Of a stretch of 42,364 nt of DNA, positions 34,521-40,898 are shown piece after piece; within the stretch, counting starts at the first letter, position 1, and each line of letters opens with the position of its first letter. The stretch is from Candidatus Eiseniibacteriota bacterium. Lineage in GTDB: Bacteria; Joyebacterota; Joyebacteria; Joyebacterales; Joyebacteraceae. The notes below the pieces were generated by a model. It saw only the letters and a list, made by a program, of their open reading frames with translations. It had not been told where the DNA came from and searched no databases. Where the stretch lies: NCBI GenBank assembly GCA_030639555.1, contig DAOWCM010000003.1:1-42364 (forward strand), written 5' to 3'. A program made the translations under genes and the position numbers.

Positions 34521-34595
34521 GAGCCGACAAGGATTGAAAGTGAGGGTACGAATCTCTTCCAAAAAGGGATGTACTCACTCTCGAGCATTCGGCTC
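34521..34595 (-). ncRNA. Y RNA-like element 4 (minimal)
   Basis: Seventy-five bases closed by GAGCCGA (34589-34595) and TCGGCTC (34521-34527). The 5' signature GCCGAAUG and the 3' signature CCUUGUC match the bacterial Y RNA consensus as I remember it. A 9-bp inner helix (GAGAGUGAG with CUCACUUUC) leads to UACAUC and a short loop. It resembles human Y1, which has GUAGUGAG and CUCACUAC with CUUGAC. No tRNA-like insert is present. It starts over the stop of an apparent frame that has no start codon. Confidence 0.75.
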
Positions 34596-34605
34596 ATCTC
34601 CGTAA

Positions 34606-34654
34606 GAGCGAAGCTGGGCCCGGACCCAACGCCATTTGACGACGTGCTTCGCTC
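34606..34654 (-). other. Perfect 9-bp inverted repeat between RNA elements
   Basis: On the minus strand GAGCGAAGC (34646-34654) pairs exactly with GCTTCGCTC (34606-34614) around a 31-base loop that itself holds GGGTCC/GGGCCC. It lies in the 177-base space between elements 3 and 4. It may be another small RNA, a processing signal or a terminator without a T tract. It lacks the Y RNA signatures. Confidence 0.4.
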
Positions 34655-34772
34655 AATTCTGGCACGGGCGGCTGCTGGGGCACCTGACTTCCCAGCTCTT
34701 CCTGCGCTTCACCGCGGTTCCACGCAGGCTGCGTTTGTAGGTTTGCGCCAAGCCTCCCTCATTCTGATTAGC

Positions 34773-34906
34773 GGCGCAACGAGGATTGGCGAGAGGGTTT
34801 TTGTGCTACCAATTACACTACACGGCCTTTTGAGGGGCCGCGTCCGGACTCGAACCGAAACTTTCTAAGTACAAATTAGATGTACTCTCAACCGAGCATT
34901 TGCGCC
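34773..34906 (-). ncRNA. Y RNA-like element 3 (permuted tRNA module, UGU anticodon loop)
   Basis: Closed by GGCGCAA (34900-34906) and TTGCGCC (34773-34779). The inner helix GAGAG/CUCUC extends as GGUU/AAUC past a 3-base bulge; the 3' signature is AAUCCUCG. The insert in transcript order is an anticodon-like arm (UCUAA, loop UUUGUAC, UUAGA, 34864-34880), T arm (UUCGG, UUCGAGU, CCGGA) and CGCGGCC, then a 7-base linker. Next come GGCCGUG, UA and a D arm (GUGU, AAUUGGUA, GCAC). Rejoined, the halves give a 72-base cloverleaf with a UGU anticodon (Thr). Confidence 0.75.
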
Positions 34907-34916
34907 TATTTTATAA

Positions 34917-34987
34917 GCCCCGACAAGGGGTAGATTCACGAGACGATATCAGATGTGAGATGTAGTCCCGTTGAGGGCATTCGGGGC
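34917..34987 (-). ncRNA. Y RNA-like element 2 (minimal)
   Basis: Seventy-one bases closed by GCCCCGA (34981-34987) and TCGGGGC (34917-34923). It shows GAAUGC at the 5' side, an inner helix (ACGGGAC with GUCUCGU), then UACAUC, and CCUUGUC at the 3' side. The distal loop is about 20 bases and has no T arm. Only 10 bases separate it from element 3. The Ro-binding signature is clear; the loop function is unknown. Confidence 0.7.
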
Positions 34988-35013
34988 AATTCTTGTTTTC
35001 AAAGAGCAGTAGA

Positions 35014-35163
35014 GGCGCGACGAGTCTTCGAGTGAGGGACAACGGGTTTGACCCCGCAACGGTACTCTACCACTGAGTTACACAGTCGATTTAACGGCCG
35101 TGACTGGACTCGAACCAGCGACTCCCGGCTTGACAGGCATGTACTCACTCAGGCATTCGCGCC
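35014..35163 (-). ncRNA. Y RNA-like element 1 (permuted tRNA-Asp-like module)
   Basis: Closed by GGCGCGA (35157-35163) and TCGCGCC (35014-35020), with inner helix GAGUGAG (35144-35150) and CUCACUC (35030-35036). The insert begins with a tRNA-Asp-like 3' half: loop CUGUCAA, stem GCCGG, T arm GCUGG/UUCGAGU/CCAGU, CACGGCC and discriminator G (35138-35095). A 7-base linker and a 5' half GACUGUG, UA, ACUC, AGUGGUA, GAGU (35087-35060) follow. Joining CCG to GC restores a perfect anticodon stem. One A-C mismatch lies in the acceptor. Its first bases overlap the end of the P-loop gene. Confidence 0.78.
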
Positions 35164-35600
35164 AGCTCGTTATCGTGTAGGGCCCTGGGTGAAAAGTAAA
35201 CTGGAATCTCTGGATGCTGGTGACGCCAGGCGTGCATGATCTTACGGATCCCCTTGCCGAAGCCCTCCTGTCGACGATCGAGCCCCGTGCGCGAGGTGTT
35301 GAGCCACACGACGGCGTCGACCTCAAGGCCCTTCCGAAGACAGCGCGGGACCTGAGTTCCGGCGACTATGAAAGATTCTTTCCCAGTCACCAGTGAGCAT
35401 ATCTTCGAGGGAATCGTCGGCCAGTCTTTCCTCGAGAGCACATCGGTATGGACAACCTCCTTCGGAGGGGTCCCACGTCCGCCTTCCTCGAGCAGCAAGG
35501 TTTTCCCGCTGTTCACCACGCCGGTCAAGGCGACGCGGGGATAGACCTCGAGCAATTTGCGCCAGACCGTCGGTGTAAGCTGTTCTTGTATCAGCGTCAT
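35145..35600 (-). CDS. Small P-loop NTPase, kinase-like (151 aa)
   Basis: Starts MTLIQEQLTPTVWRKLLEVY. Walker A is GVVNSGKT near residues 27-34; HTD near residue 51 and FIVAGTQVPRCLRKGLEVDA near residue 77 resemble phosphate-acceptor kinases (nucleotide, zeta-toxin or polynucleotide kinase types). The C terminus runs into Y RNA element 1. Lying between the Tat genes and the RNAs, it could act on RNA ends, but that is inference. Its first 278 bases overlap the second Tat gene in another frame. Confidence 0.65.
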   Translation of the reverse strand: MTLIQEQLTPTVWRKLLEVYPRVALTGVVNSGKTLLLEEGGRGTPPKEVVHTDVLSRKDWPTIPSKICSLVTGKESFIVAGTQVPRCLRKGLEVDAVVWLNTSRTGLDRRQEGFGKGIRKIMHAWRHQHPEIPVYFSPRALHDNELARMPE

Positions 35601-35820
35601 TGACCAGCTTCTCCCAGCTCTCTCGGTTGGCCCAGATCGTGTTCGAGATCGAGTAGACGTAGCCCTTCGGGATGAACGGGCTCAGCTGGATCTGAAACGA
35701 CCACAGCATCGGCTTGTCAGGCGGAAAGAGCTGCGGCATCGTCTTCCTGGCGACACCGGCGGCTACCGCTATCGCTCCAAGAACGGCTTTGAGGAACGAA
35801 CGCCTTTCGACTCTTTCCAT
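35323..35820 (-). CDS. Tat-signal protein 2 (up to 165 aa)
   Basis: ATG at 35820 has GGAG 9 bases upstream. It begins MERVERRSFLKAVLGAIAVA, a twin-arginine signal (RRSFLK) with hydrophobic core, so export in folded form is predicted. Residues 30-75 look folded (MLWSFQIQLSPFIPKGYVYS). The last 90 residues overlap the P-loop gene in another frame and look like shadow sequence. A natural stop may have been lost, or a frameshift may exist. Its signal closely matches the neighbouring Tat protein, suggesting duplication. Confidence 0.5.
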   Translation of the reverse strand: MERVERRSFLKAVLGAIAVAAGVARKTMPQLFPPDKPMLWSFQIQLSPFIPKGYVYSISNTIWANRESWEKLVNDADTRTAYTDGLAQIARGLSPRRLDRRGEQRENLAARGRRTWDPSEGGCPYRCALEERLADDSLEDMLTGDWERIFHSRRNSGPALSSEGP

Positions 35821-36068
35821 GATCCGTTCTCCATTCTCAGGTACACAAGCTCGTCGGTCGTCATCACGATGAGCGTCCCAGGGATGAGCTTCACTTTGGC
35901 GAGGCCCGGGTCGCCCTTCGCCATCGCCCAGATCCCCGGCTTGTACCAGTTGGTGTGCGTCACCACCGGATCGGGCTTCGGCATGACTGAAGGCAGCGCC
36001 CCAGGAACGACAAGGGCGGTGGCGCACCCGAGGGCTGCTTTCAGAAAACTACGACGGTTCCTTTTCAT
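35769..36068 (-). CDS. Tat-signal protein 1 (99 aa)
   Basis: Starts MKRNRRSFLKAALGCATALV, overlapping the end of the TROVE gene by 20 bases. RRSFLK plus a hydrophobic run and a probable signal-peptidase region (GALPSVMPKP) make a twin-arginine signal. A small beta domain follows (KVKLIPGTLIVMTTDELVYL). The overlap with the Ro60 gene suggests co-translation. Function is unknown; export to the periplasm or cell surface is predicted from the signal only. Confidence 0.6.
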   Translation of the reverse strand: MKRNRRSFLKAALGCATALVVPGALPSVMPKPDPVVTHTNWYKPGIWAMAKGDPGLAKVKLIPGTLIVMTTDELVYLRMENGSWKESKGVRSSKPFLER

Positions 36069-37704
36069 GCACAGACGTTAGCTCGACAGCCTTGATCTGG
36101 TCAACCCAGAAACCCTTCGACGCCTGGCCCTTCGCCACAGCGTCGAGAAAACGGAACACACTGTCGGAGAATCCCCCGACGTTGAAAATGTCGTCACGCT
36201 CCTTCGCTTGCGTAGACGCGTACGGGTTGATGTCGATGCAGACCATCTTCGCCTGCGGGCTTTTGCGCTTGAAATGCTCCCAGGCTCGCATCGTCCCTGT
36301 CGGCTGGTTCAGCCCTTGGAGGGACTGGTAGCGATAGCCCGGGTAGCGGCCGTTGGACTCGACCCAGGACTGGTTGTCGGACACGTAGACGCAGAGGTCC
36401 CCGGTGAGGCCCTGAGCGTTCAGGAGGTCGAGCGGTGCAGCCAGATTGGTAGCGCCCCCGTTGAAACGGGCCAGGATCTCCGTGTTGGTCATGACGGAGT
36501 CGCGCGGGTTGAGCCGGACGTTGTGCGCCCGCTGGTCGAACGGAATGACGACCGTCTTCGGGTTGGCGCGGAGAATCGCGGATGCCACCAGCGCGGCGAC
36601 CATCTGACAGGTTACCCGGGTCGTGGAGCCCTTGCGGGCGCCCGTGACCGGAGACTGCATGGAGCCCGAGACGTCGGGGAAGACATAGATCTGGCCGGTG
36701 GTCGAAGGGATGTTCTCGAGGGACGCGTCGAGTGCGTCCTGGAGAGCCTCGGAGATGTCGTGAGGCACGTCCTTGACCGCGTGGTATGCCATGAACAGCT
36801 GGTAGGGGAAGCAGCGAGCGCGGCGCACCAGCTCGGGGCTGGCGAGACGCCTGGCCACGACCTGGATCATCTTCGGGTCCTCGAACACCCCGTGTCGCTT
36901 GAAGGTGTTCAGGTTCATCCGGGTCATCTGCCACGGCGCGCGATTCGCGATGTCCGTCCACTCCTTCTTCCCGAGCTTCAGCGAGGTCAGCATCTGGAAG
37001 GGGACGTCGGGCACCTCGATGTCGATGCGGTCCTCGCCGACGCGGTGGGAGTAGGCCTTGTACGCCTCGAAGTCGCGGACGAGGTCCGGGAGCACATCCA
37101 GACCTTCGGCCCAGACGTTCTCGTTCTTCCCGATCAGGTACGCGAAGAGCGCGGCCTGCATCTTGCTCGCGGGCTTGGGGTGAACCATCTTGATCACGTC
37201 GGCGATCGACGGATCCTGGCCCACGGAGTCGCGGAAGAGCCGGTCGAACTTCCGTCCGGTCAGCCACCCGCGCACGAGGCGGCGGGGCGCGGATCCCATG
37301 CTCTTCCGACCGGTCACGCCCGAGCGGACGATCTGGACGAAGTTGCGCAGCATCCGTGCGTTGTCCATGACGAGCGGGAACGCCAGATTCAGCAGCGGAT
37401 CCTTCCGGGCAGCCAGCACCGCGCAGAGCAGCGCCGGCATGTCCTTCATGAACGCCTGGCGTCGAGCGTAGACCGCGGTGCGGGCGACGAAGTCCGAGCT
37501 GCAGCCATCGGCGAGCTTCAGCACCTTCTCGAGCTGGGCCTCCGCGGTCGCGTAGAACGTGTTGCCGAAGCAGCCGGTGGCGGCGAGCTGCGCGAGCCCG
37601 TGCTCGGAGCCCTGGTCGTACGCCGTGCCGCCTGCCTCGTTCTTGATGTCCGTGTTGGGGAGCAACTGTCCCCGAGTGGACGCAAAGACACCCTTGTTAG
37701 CCAT
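36049..37704 (-). CDS. rsr: Ro60/TROVE-domain protein (bacterial Rsr homologue, 551 aa)
   Basis: Starts MANKGVFASTRGQLLPNTDI after AGGGAGGA, 7 bases upstream. TROVE signatures are NEAGGTAYDQGSEHGLAQLA near residue 22, TGCFGNTFYATAEAQLEKVL near residue 43 and FVARTAVYARRQAFMKDMPA near residue 72; the helical-repeat ring continues to about residue 330. The C-terminal von Willebrand A domain has an intact MIDAS (DVSGSM near residue 344, later SDNQSW). Length is normal. Ro60 rings bind Y RNAs and misfolded RNAs. Five Y RNA-like elements lie downstream on the same strand. Confidence 0.95.
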   Translation of the reverse strand: MANKGVFASTRGQLLPNTDIKNEAGGTAYDQGSEHGLAQLAATGCFGNTFYATAEAQLEKVLKLADGCSSDFVARTAVYARRQAFMKDMPALLCAVLAARKDPLLNLAFPLVMDNARMLRNFVQIVRSGVTGRKSMGSAPRRLVRGWLTGRKFDRLFRDSVGQDPSIADVIKMVHPKPASKMQAALFAYLIGKNENVWAEGLDVLPDLVRDFEAYKAYSHRVGEDRIDIEVPDVPFQMLTSLKLGKKEWTDIANRAPWQMTRMNLNTFKRHGVFEDPKMIQVVARRLASPELVRRARCFPYQLFMAYHAVKDVPHDISEALQDALDASLENIPSTTGQIYVFPDVSGSMQSPVTGARKGSTTRVTCQMVAALVASAILRANPKTVVIPFDQRAHNVRLNPRDSVMTNTEILARFNGGATNLAAPLDLLNAQGLTGDLCVYVSDNQSWVESNGRYPGYRYQSLQGLNQPTGTMRAWEHFKRKSPQAKMVCIDINPYASTQAKERDDIFNVGGFSDSVFRFLDAVAKGQASKGFWVDQIKAVELTSVHEKEPS

Positions 37705-37752
37705 CGGCCTGTCCTCCCTGGCTTAGGGTTGTGGGGTGGAAACGTGAGGAGT

Positions 37753-38133
37753 CTACAGCCCCCGCGCCGCGATGTCCCGCGCCAAATCGAGGCACAGCCG
37801 GGTTCTCCAATCACCCACGCGCAGCATCATGGTCTCGACATCCACCTCGGCGACGACCCCGCCACCGTGGGTGATGCGGGCCATGTAGGAGTCCCGGTTC
37901 ATCCGACGCTGGACGAAGACGTCGTACTCGCTCGTGGGGAGGTGCCTCCGTATTTCGAGCTCGATCATCCCCGGCCAGCTACCGTCGATCTGCTGGCGCC
38001 GGCGCTGCTCCGCCAGTTCGTACATCGGGACCTGATTCACTCCAGAGAGATGTGGGGAGTCTGCCCATCCCAGAGGGCTCAGGCCTATGGCCTGGTCGTA
38101 TCCCTGCTGGGTGATGTGGAGGATCCGGCTCAC
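37753..38133 (-). CDS. Hypothetical protein (126 aa)
   Basis: GTG start overlapping the upstream stop (GTGA). It begins SRILHITQQGYDQAIGLSPL. A mixed helix-strand fold with a basic middle (YELAEQRRRQQIDGSWPGMI; YDVFVQRRMNRDSYMARITH). It is the last gene before the TROVE gene, 48 bases away. Family not recognised. Confidence 0.55.
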   Translation of the reverse strand: MSRILHITQQGYDQAIGLSPLGWADSPHLSGVNQVPMYELAEQRRRQQIDGSWPGMIELEIRRHLPTSEYDVFVQRRMNRDSYMARITHGGGVVAEVDVETMMLRVGDWRTRLCLDLARDIAARGL

Positions 38134-38291
38134 CGCTTGATCCCCTTCTCGACCCCGTCGGCGATGATCTCGACGGCCCCTGCTCGAGCGCGATCCAGGA
38201 GGTCCGATCGCTCCCGAGGGGGCGGGTTCATCAGCGCGATCCCCGCGAGGACGACGCCCAGGGCGACGAGCGCGACCTTCCAGAGCTTCAC
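38130..38291 (-). CDS. Small membrane protein (53 aa)
   Basis: GTG at 38291 is chosen because it overlaps the upstream stop (GTGA); an earlier in-frame ATG would cover the previous gene. It begins KLWKVALVALGVVLAGIALM, one N-terminal membrane helix, followed by a charged segment (RERSDLLDRARAGAVEII). Function unknown; a holin, spanin or membrane anchor are all possible. Confidence 0.55.
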   Translation of the reverse strand: MKLWKVALVALGVVLAGIALMNPPPRERSDLLDRARAGAVEIIADGVEKGIKR

Positions 38292-38575
38292 CGGCTCTTC
38301 CTCACGACCGGCGGGGAGTGGACGTCGGACGGGCGGACGTTGCCGCCGCCGAGCGCGTACTTCCCGAGCCACTCGCGCGCGGCGGAGCGGACCTTCAGAT
38401 CCCCGTCGATGGCGTCCTGGACGCAGGCAGCCGCGACCTTCTCGATGTCGTCGGTCGAGATCTGGTTGATCACGGCCGCGAGGTAGCTGCGCTCGTTGCG
38501 CTTGCGCCTGACGGTCGCCACGAGGGTCTGGGCCTCGATGACGTCCTTATCGGTGAGGGGCGGCAGGTCGGTCAT
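38288..38575 (-). CDS. Hypothetical helical protein (95 aa)
   Basis: Starts MTDLPPLTDKDVIEAQTLVA at an ATGA overlap. Two or three helices (TDDIEKVAAACVQDAIDGDL; KVRSAAREWLGKYALGG) have the spacing of a HEAT-like or helical-bundle repeat. Similar short proteins occur near phage terminase or head genes, but here it is remote from them. Family unknown. Confidence 0.55.
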   Translation of the reverse strand: MTDLPPLTDKDVIEAQTLVATVRRKRNERSYLAAVINQISTDDIEKVAAACVQDAIDGDLKVRSAAREWLGKYALGGGNVRPSDVHSPPVVRKSR

Positions 38576-39300
38576 GCTCTTACTCTGAGGAGCCCGGGGA
38601 AGGTTTCAATGTCGGTGATCCCGCCTGAGGCGAACGGACTGTCCGTGTTGGCCGTGAAGAGGAAGTCCCGCCGGCGCTGGCGCGCGTGGGTGTAGTAGTG
38701 CTCGTCCTCACAGGTCAGCGTGTACTGGGCCTCGGGCGTGCCCTCGAGGATCTTGATCTGGAGCGTGAACAGCTCAGTGCCGCCCGGGATCGTGATCGGC
38801 GGGACGATCCGCTCCTGGCTCATGGAGAAGAACGCCGCCGCGTACTCCCACCACTCCTCGGGAAGCGCGTGGTGCGGGTCGTGCTTGACGAACTGGAAGA
38901 TTGACCAGAACTTCTCCTCCCCGTCCTCGTCGACCATGCCCTGTGCGGTGAGGTAGTCGGTCAGGTACTTCCCGAGCTTGACTCCGACGGCCTGGAAGAG
39001 CCCGTAGCCGCTCCGGGCGACGTTCGGGAGGAGGCCCACGCCGCCGCCGATGTGGAAGCCGCTCGTTTTGTAGACGCAGCCCGCCTCGACGGAGATCTCC
39101 ACGGTGTCGCCGGGACTCCCCTCGGCGTCCCCGATGTCGAAATACGGGACTCGGACCTTCGGAGGAGGAGGGGGCGGGGGCGCAGGAACGATAGGTTGTG
39201 GGTCTGGTCCGCCCCCGCCGGGGGGAGGGGTGATTGGAATTGTGACCGGTCCGTCTGAGACTTTGACGAGTTCGCCCTCGACGAGCATTGTTCCTCTCAT
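38572..39300 (-). CDS. Appendage protein with Pro-rich linker and cohesin-like domain (242 aa)
   Basis: Starts MRGTMLVEGELVKVSDGPVT. A linker of Pro and Gly (residues 24-50) leads to a beta-sandwich-like domain. The entry GSPGDTVEISVEAGC and a later strand pattern (PGGTELFTLQIKILEGTPEA; AQYTLTCEDEHYYT) recall cohesin/carbohydrate-binding Ig-like folds. It is probably displayed on the virion or secreted. It follows two small tail-type genes. The cohesin link is a weak pattern match. Confidence 0.5.
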   Translation of the reverse strand: MRGTMLVEGELVKVSDGPVTIPITPPPGGGGPDPQPIVPAPPPPPPPKVRVPYFDIGDAEGSPGDTVEISVEAGCVYKTSGFHIGGGVGLLPNVARSGYGLFQAVGVKLGKYLTDYLTAQGMVDEDGEEKFWSIFQFVKHDPHHALPEEWWEYAAAFFSMSQERIVPPITIPGGTELFTLQIKILEGTPEAQYTLTCEDEHYYTHARQRRRDFLFTANTDSPFASGGITDIETFPGLLRVRA

Positions 39301-39674
39301 GCCGATTCTCCTGTGGGTGGTATCCAGCTCTCAACGTCTCTGATCGTTCCGTTTCCATTGAAGGCCCCCGCGCGCGTAAGGAGGTCCTCGAGGAGGGCGT
39401 CCTTCTCGGCCGTGGTGAGCGCGGTGAAGAGCTTCCCGTTCGTCGGATCCGAGCGGAGCTTCTGGGCCGTGCGGGTGGTGTCGGCGGTGGCGATCTCCGC
39501 CTCGAGCAGGATCTGCTCGTCGAGATACTGCCGCTCTGTCGGCTCTACATCGATCGGATCGCGCCAGACGACCTGCTCGGTATCGTCGATGGCGCCCCCC
39601 TTCCAGCCCCACTGAGCGCTGCCTCGAAGCCTACCGAGGAGCTGCCTGACGTCTCCGCCTGGGATTATCGCCAT
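39297..39674 (-). CDS. Hypothetical tail-associated protein (125 aa)
   Basis: Starts MAIIPGGDVRQLLGRLRGSA. A compact beta start is followed by helices (YLDEQILLEAEIATADTTRT; GKLFTALTTAEKDALLEDLL). It is flanked by larger beta-rich proteins with a single-base or ATGA overlap, so it may be an adaptor in the same appendage. Family unknown. Confidence 0.5.
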   Translation of the reverse strand: MAIIPGGDVRQLLGRLRGSAQWGWKGGAIDDTEQVVWRDPIDVEPTERQYLDEQILLEAEIATADTTRTAQKLRSDPTNGKLFTALTTAEKDALLEDLLTRAGAFNGNGTIRDVESWIPPTGESA

Positions 39675-40402
39675 CAGAGCCTCCAGAGCTCAATCGTGGT
39701 GTAGATCTCGATGTTTACGATCGTCGTCGCGGCGACCGCCAGGCCCATTCCCCAGGTAGCGACCGACAGCTGGCACTCGTGCTGGATCTCGAGCGACTGA
39801 GCGTCGGCGACGGTGAACTGGCCGACGATGAAGCTCCAGACCTCCGTTTGGGTCAGGAATCCGGCCGTCAGACCGCTGAAGGAGTTGACCGAGAGGCCGA
39901 GGTCCGAGGCGGCCGTCGTGTTCCTCAGCCGGGCCGTCGAAGCCCCGACCGCCAGTGACGGTGCCGCGGCCCAGAAGATGTACGTTCCGGCCTCGAGGAT
40001 CAGGACGTTCGATATCAGGGAGACCACCAGGGACGAGTCGTCGTGGACGATCGTATTGAGATCTCGGGTCCTGAAGGCGCCCAGGGTGAAGGTTCCGCCA
40101 TGCACACCGTCCGCCTTCTCGTCGCGGATCATGATGTAGTCGCTGGGGTTCGTCCCGGCGAGCGCGGCTATCGCGGCCAGGATCGCGGTTCGGGTGTCCC
40201 GCACCAGGATCGAGTGGTCGCCGAAGTAGATCCTCGAGACCGGGCCCGCGTCCGCCGGGAACTCCGCACTGGCGGGCTCGTCCACGACGCCCAGGATGTC
40301 CTGGGCCCGAATGGTGATCGTCTCGTTCGTCTCCCACGTCGTGAAGTCGAGCTCGTCGGTCTGGAGACCGGATCCCAAGCTGAGTCTCTGCGGCCTGAAC
40401 AT
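39674..40402 (-). CDS. Probable virion appendage protein (242 aa)
   Basis: Starts MFRPQRLSLGSGLQTDELDF. Beta-rich throughout; the second half (LILEAGTYIFWAAAPSLAVG; LSIQHECQLSVATWGMGLAV-like strands) resembles C1q/TNF-type trimeric heads found at the ends of phage fibres. There is no catalytic motif. It is the first large gene of the leftward block. Structural assignment is by composition and context. Confidence 0.5.
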   Translation of the reverse strand: MFRPQRLSLGSGLQTDELDFTTWETNETITIRAQDILGVVDEPASAEFPADAGPVSRIYFGDHSILVRDTRTAILAAIAALAGTNPSDYIMIRDEKADGVHGGTFTLGAFRTRDLNTIVHDDSSLVVSLISNVLILEAGTYIFWAAAPSLAVGASTARLRNTTAASDLGLSVNSFSGLTAGFLTQTEVWSFIVGQFTVADAQSLEIQHECQLSVATWGMGLAVAATTIVNIEIYTTIELWRL

Positions 40403-40574
40403 GAAGGTAAGTATAGGGGGGTCTTGGGTGGTTCAGGTCAAGACCGCAGTTAATAGACCACCCGGCACCCCAGAAGTCGAAAGTAGCCTATTAGAGATTC
40501 CGAAACGTGGCACGGGCACCACCTAAACCCCGCCCAGGTCAAGAGAAAAGGAGATGTCACATCTCTCCCCCGTG
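40403..40574. other. Noncoding gap of 172 bases
   Basis: No gene with a start codon and coding character is seen on either strand. A TGTCAC/GTGTCAC run lies near 40554-40580 and may be a regulatory repeat for the leftward block. Nothing else is recognisable. Confidence 0.4.
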
Positions 40575-40898
40575 TCACGTTCGGCGTGACCTGGCCTTCT
40601 CCTCGATCTTCTCGAACTCCTCGAGGACCTTGATCTCCTCGTTCGCCTTCGCCCACTGGCGGAACTCGGCCTCGATCTTCTTCCCGCACATCTCGTACAG
40701 CGCTCTCATCGCCTCCGGCCGGCCCGTCAGCGGCAGCCGGAGCGACGTGTCCACCACCAGCTCAATCACCCTCGAGATCGGGTCGCTCATCTGAGTCATT
40801 GGCATCCTTCCAAACCGCGGTCCTGTCCTACAGTAGATCCTCTTCGCCAGCCCACCGTACCCGAAACCTCTGGCCCAGGGCTCACGGATCTCAGTCAC
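40575..40898 (-). CDS. Hypothetical protein (107 aa)
   Basis: GTG at 40898 is chosen because it overlaps the upstream stop (GTGA), the usual coupling here; ATG at 40799, with GGAAGG 6 bases before it, is an alternative giving 74 residues. A basic N terminus (REPWARGFGYGGLAKRIYCR) is followed by two charged helices (YEMCGKKIEAEFRQWAKANE). Function unknown. Confidence 0.5.
   Translation of the reverse strand: MTEIREPWARGFGYGGLAKRIYCRTGPRFGRMPMTQMSDPISRVIELVVDTSLRLPLTGRPEAMRALYEMCGKKIEAEFRQWAKANEEIKVLEEFEKIEEKARSRRT

Noticed and set aside
34569..34868. Plus-strand open frame of 99 codons over the RNA cluster
   Set aside because: It is antisense to elements 3 and 4 and lacks a ribosome binding site or family features.
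34480..35160. CRISPR-like array from the recurring GATGTA(C/G)TC and GCATTC motifs
   Set aside because: The motifs recur at irregular spacing, differ between copies and form parts of paired RNA structures. There are no equal-length spacers and no cas genes.
34387..35163. Cluster of ordinary tRNA genes
   Set aside because: T arms and D arms are present, but the halves are in reversed order inside elements closed by an outer 7-bp helix, and two elements have no tRNA parts. The Y RNA reading explains all five and fits the adjacent Ro60 gene.
34387..35163. Self-splicing or self-cleaving permuted introns around tRNA halves
   Set aside because: The shared core is about 70 bases, too small for group I or II introns, and does not match the small ribozymes I know. 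The signatures fit Ro-binding helices better.
36049..37704. Generic phage structural protein call for the 551-residue gene
   Set aside because: The NEAGG, TGCF...YA and DVSGSM signatures in the right order identify a TROVE/von Willebrand A protein instead.
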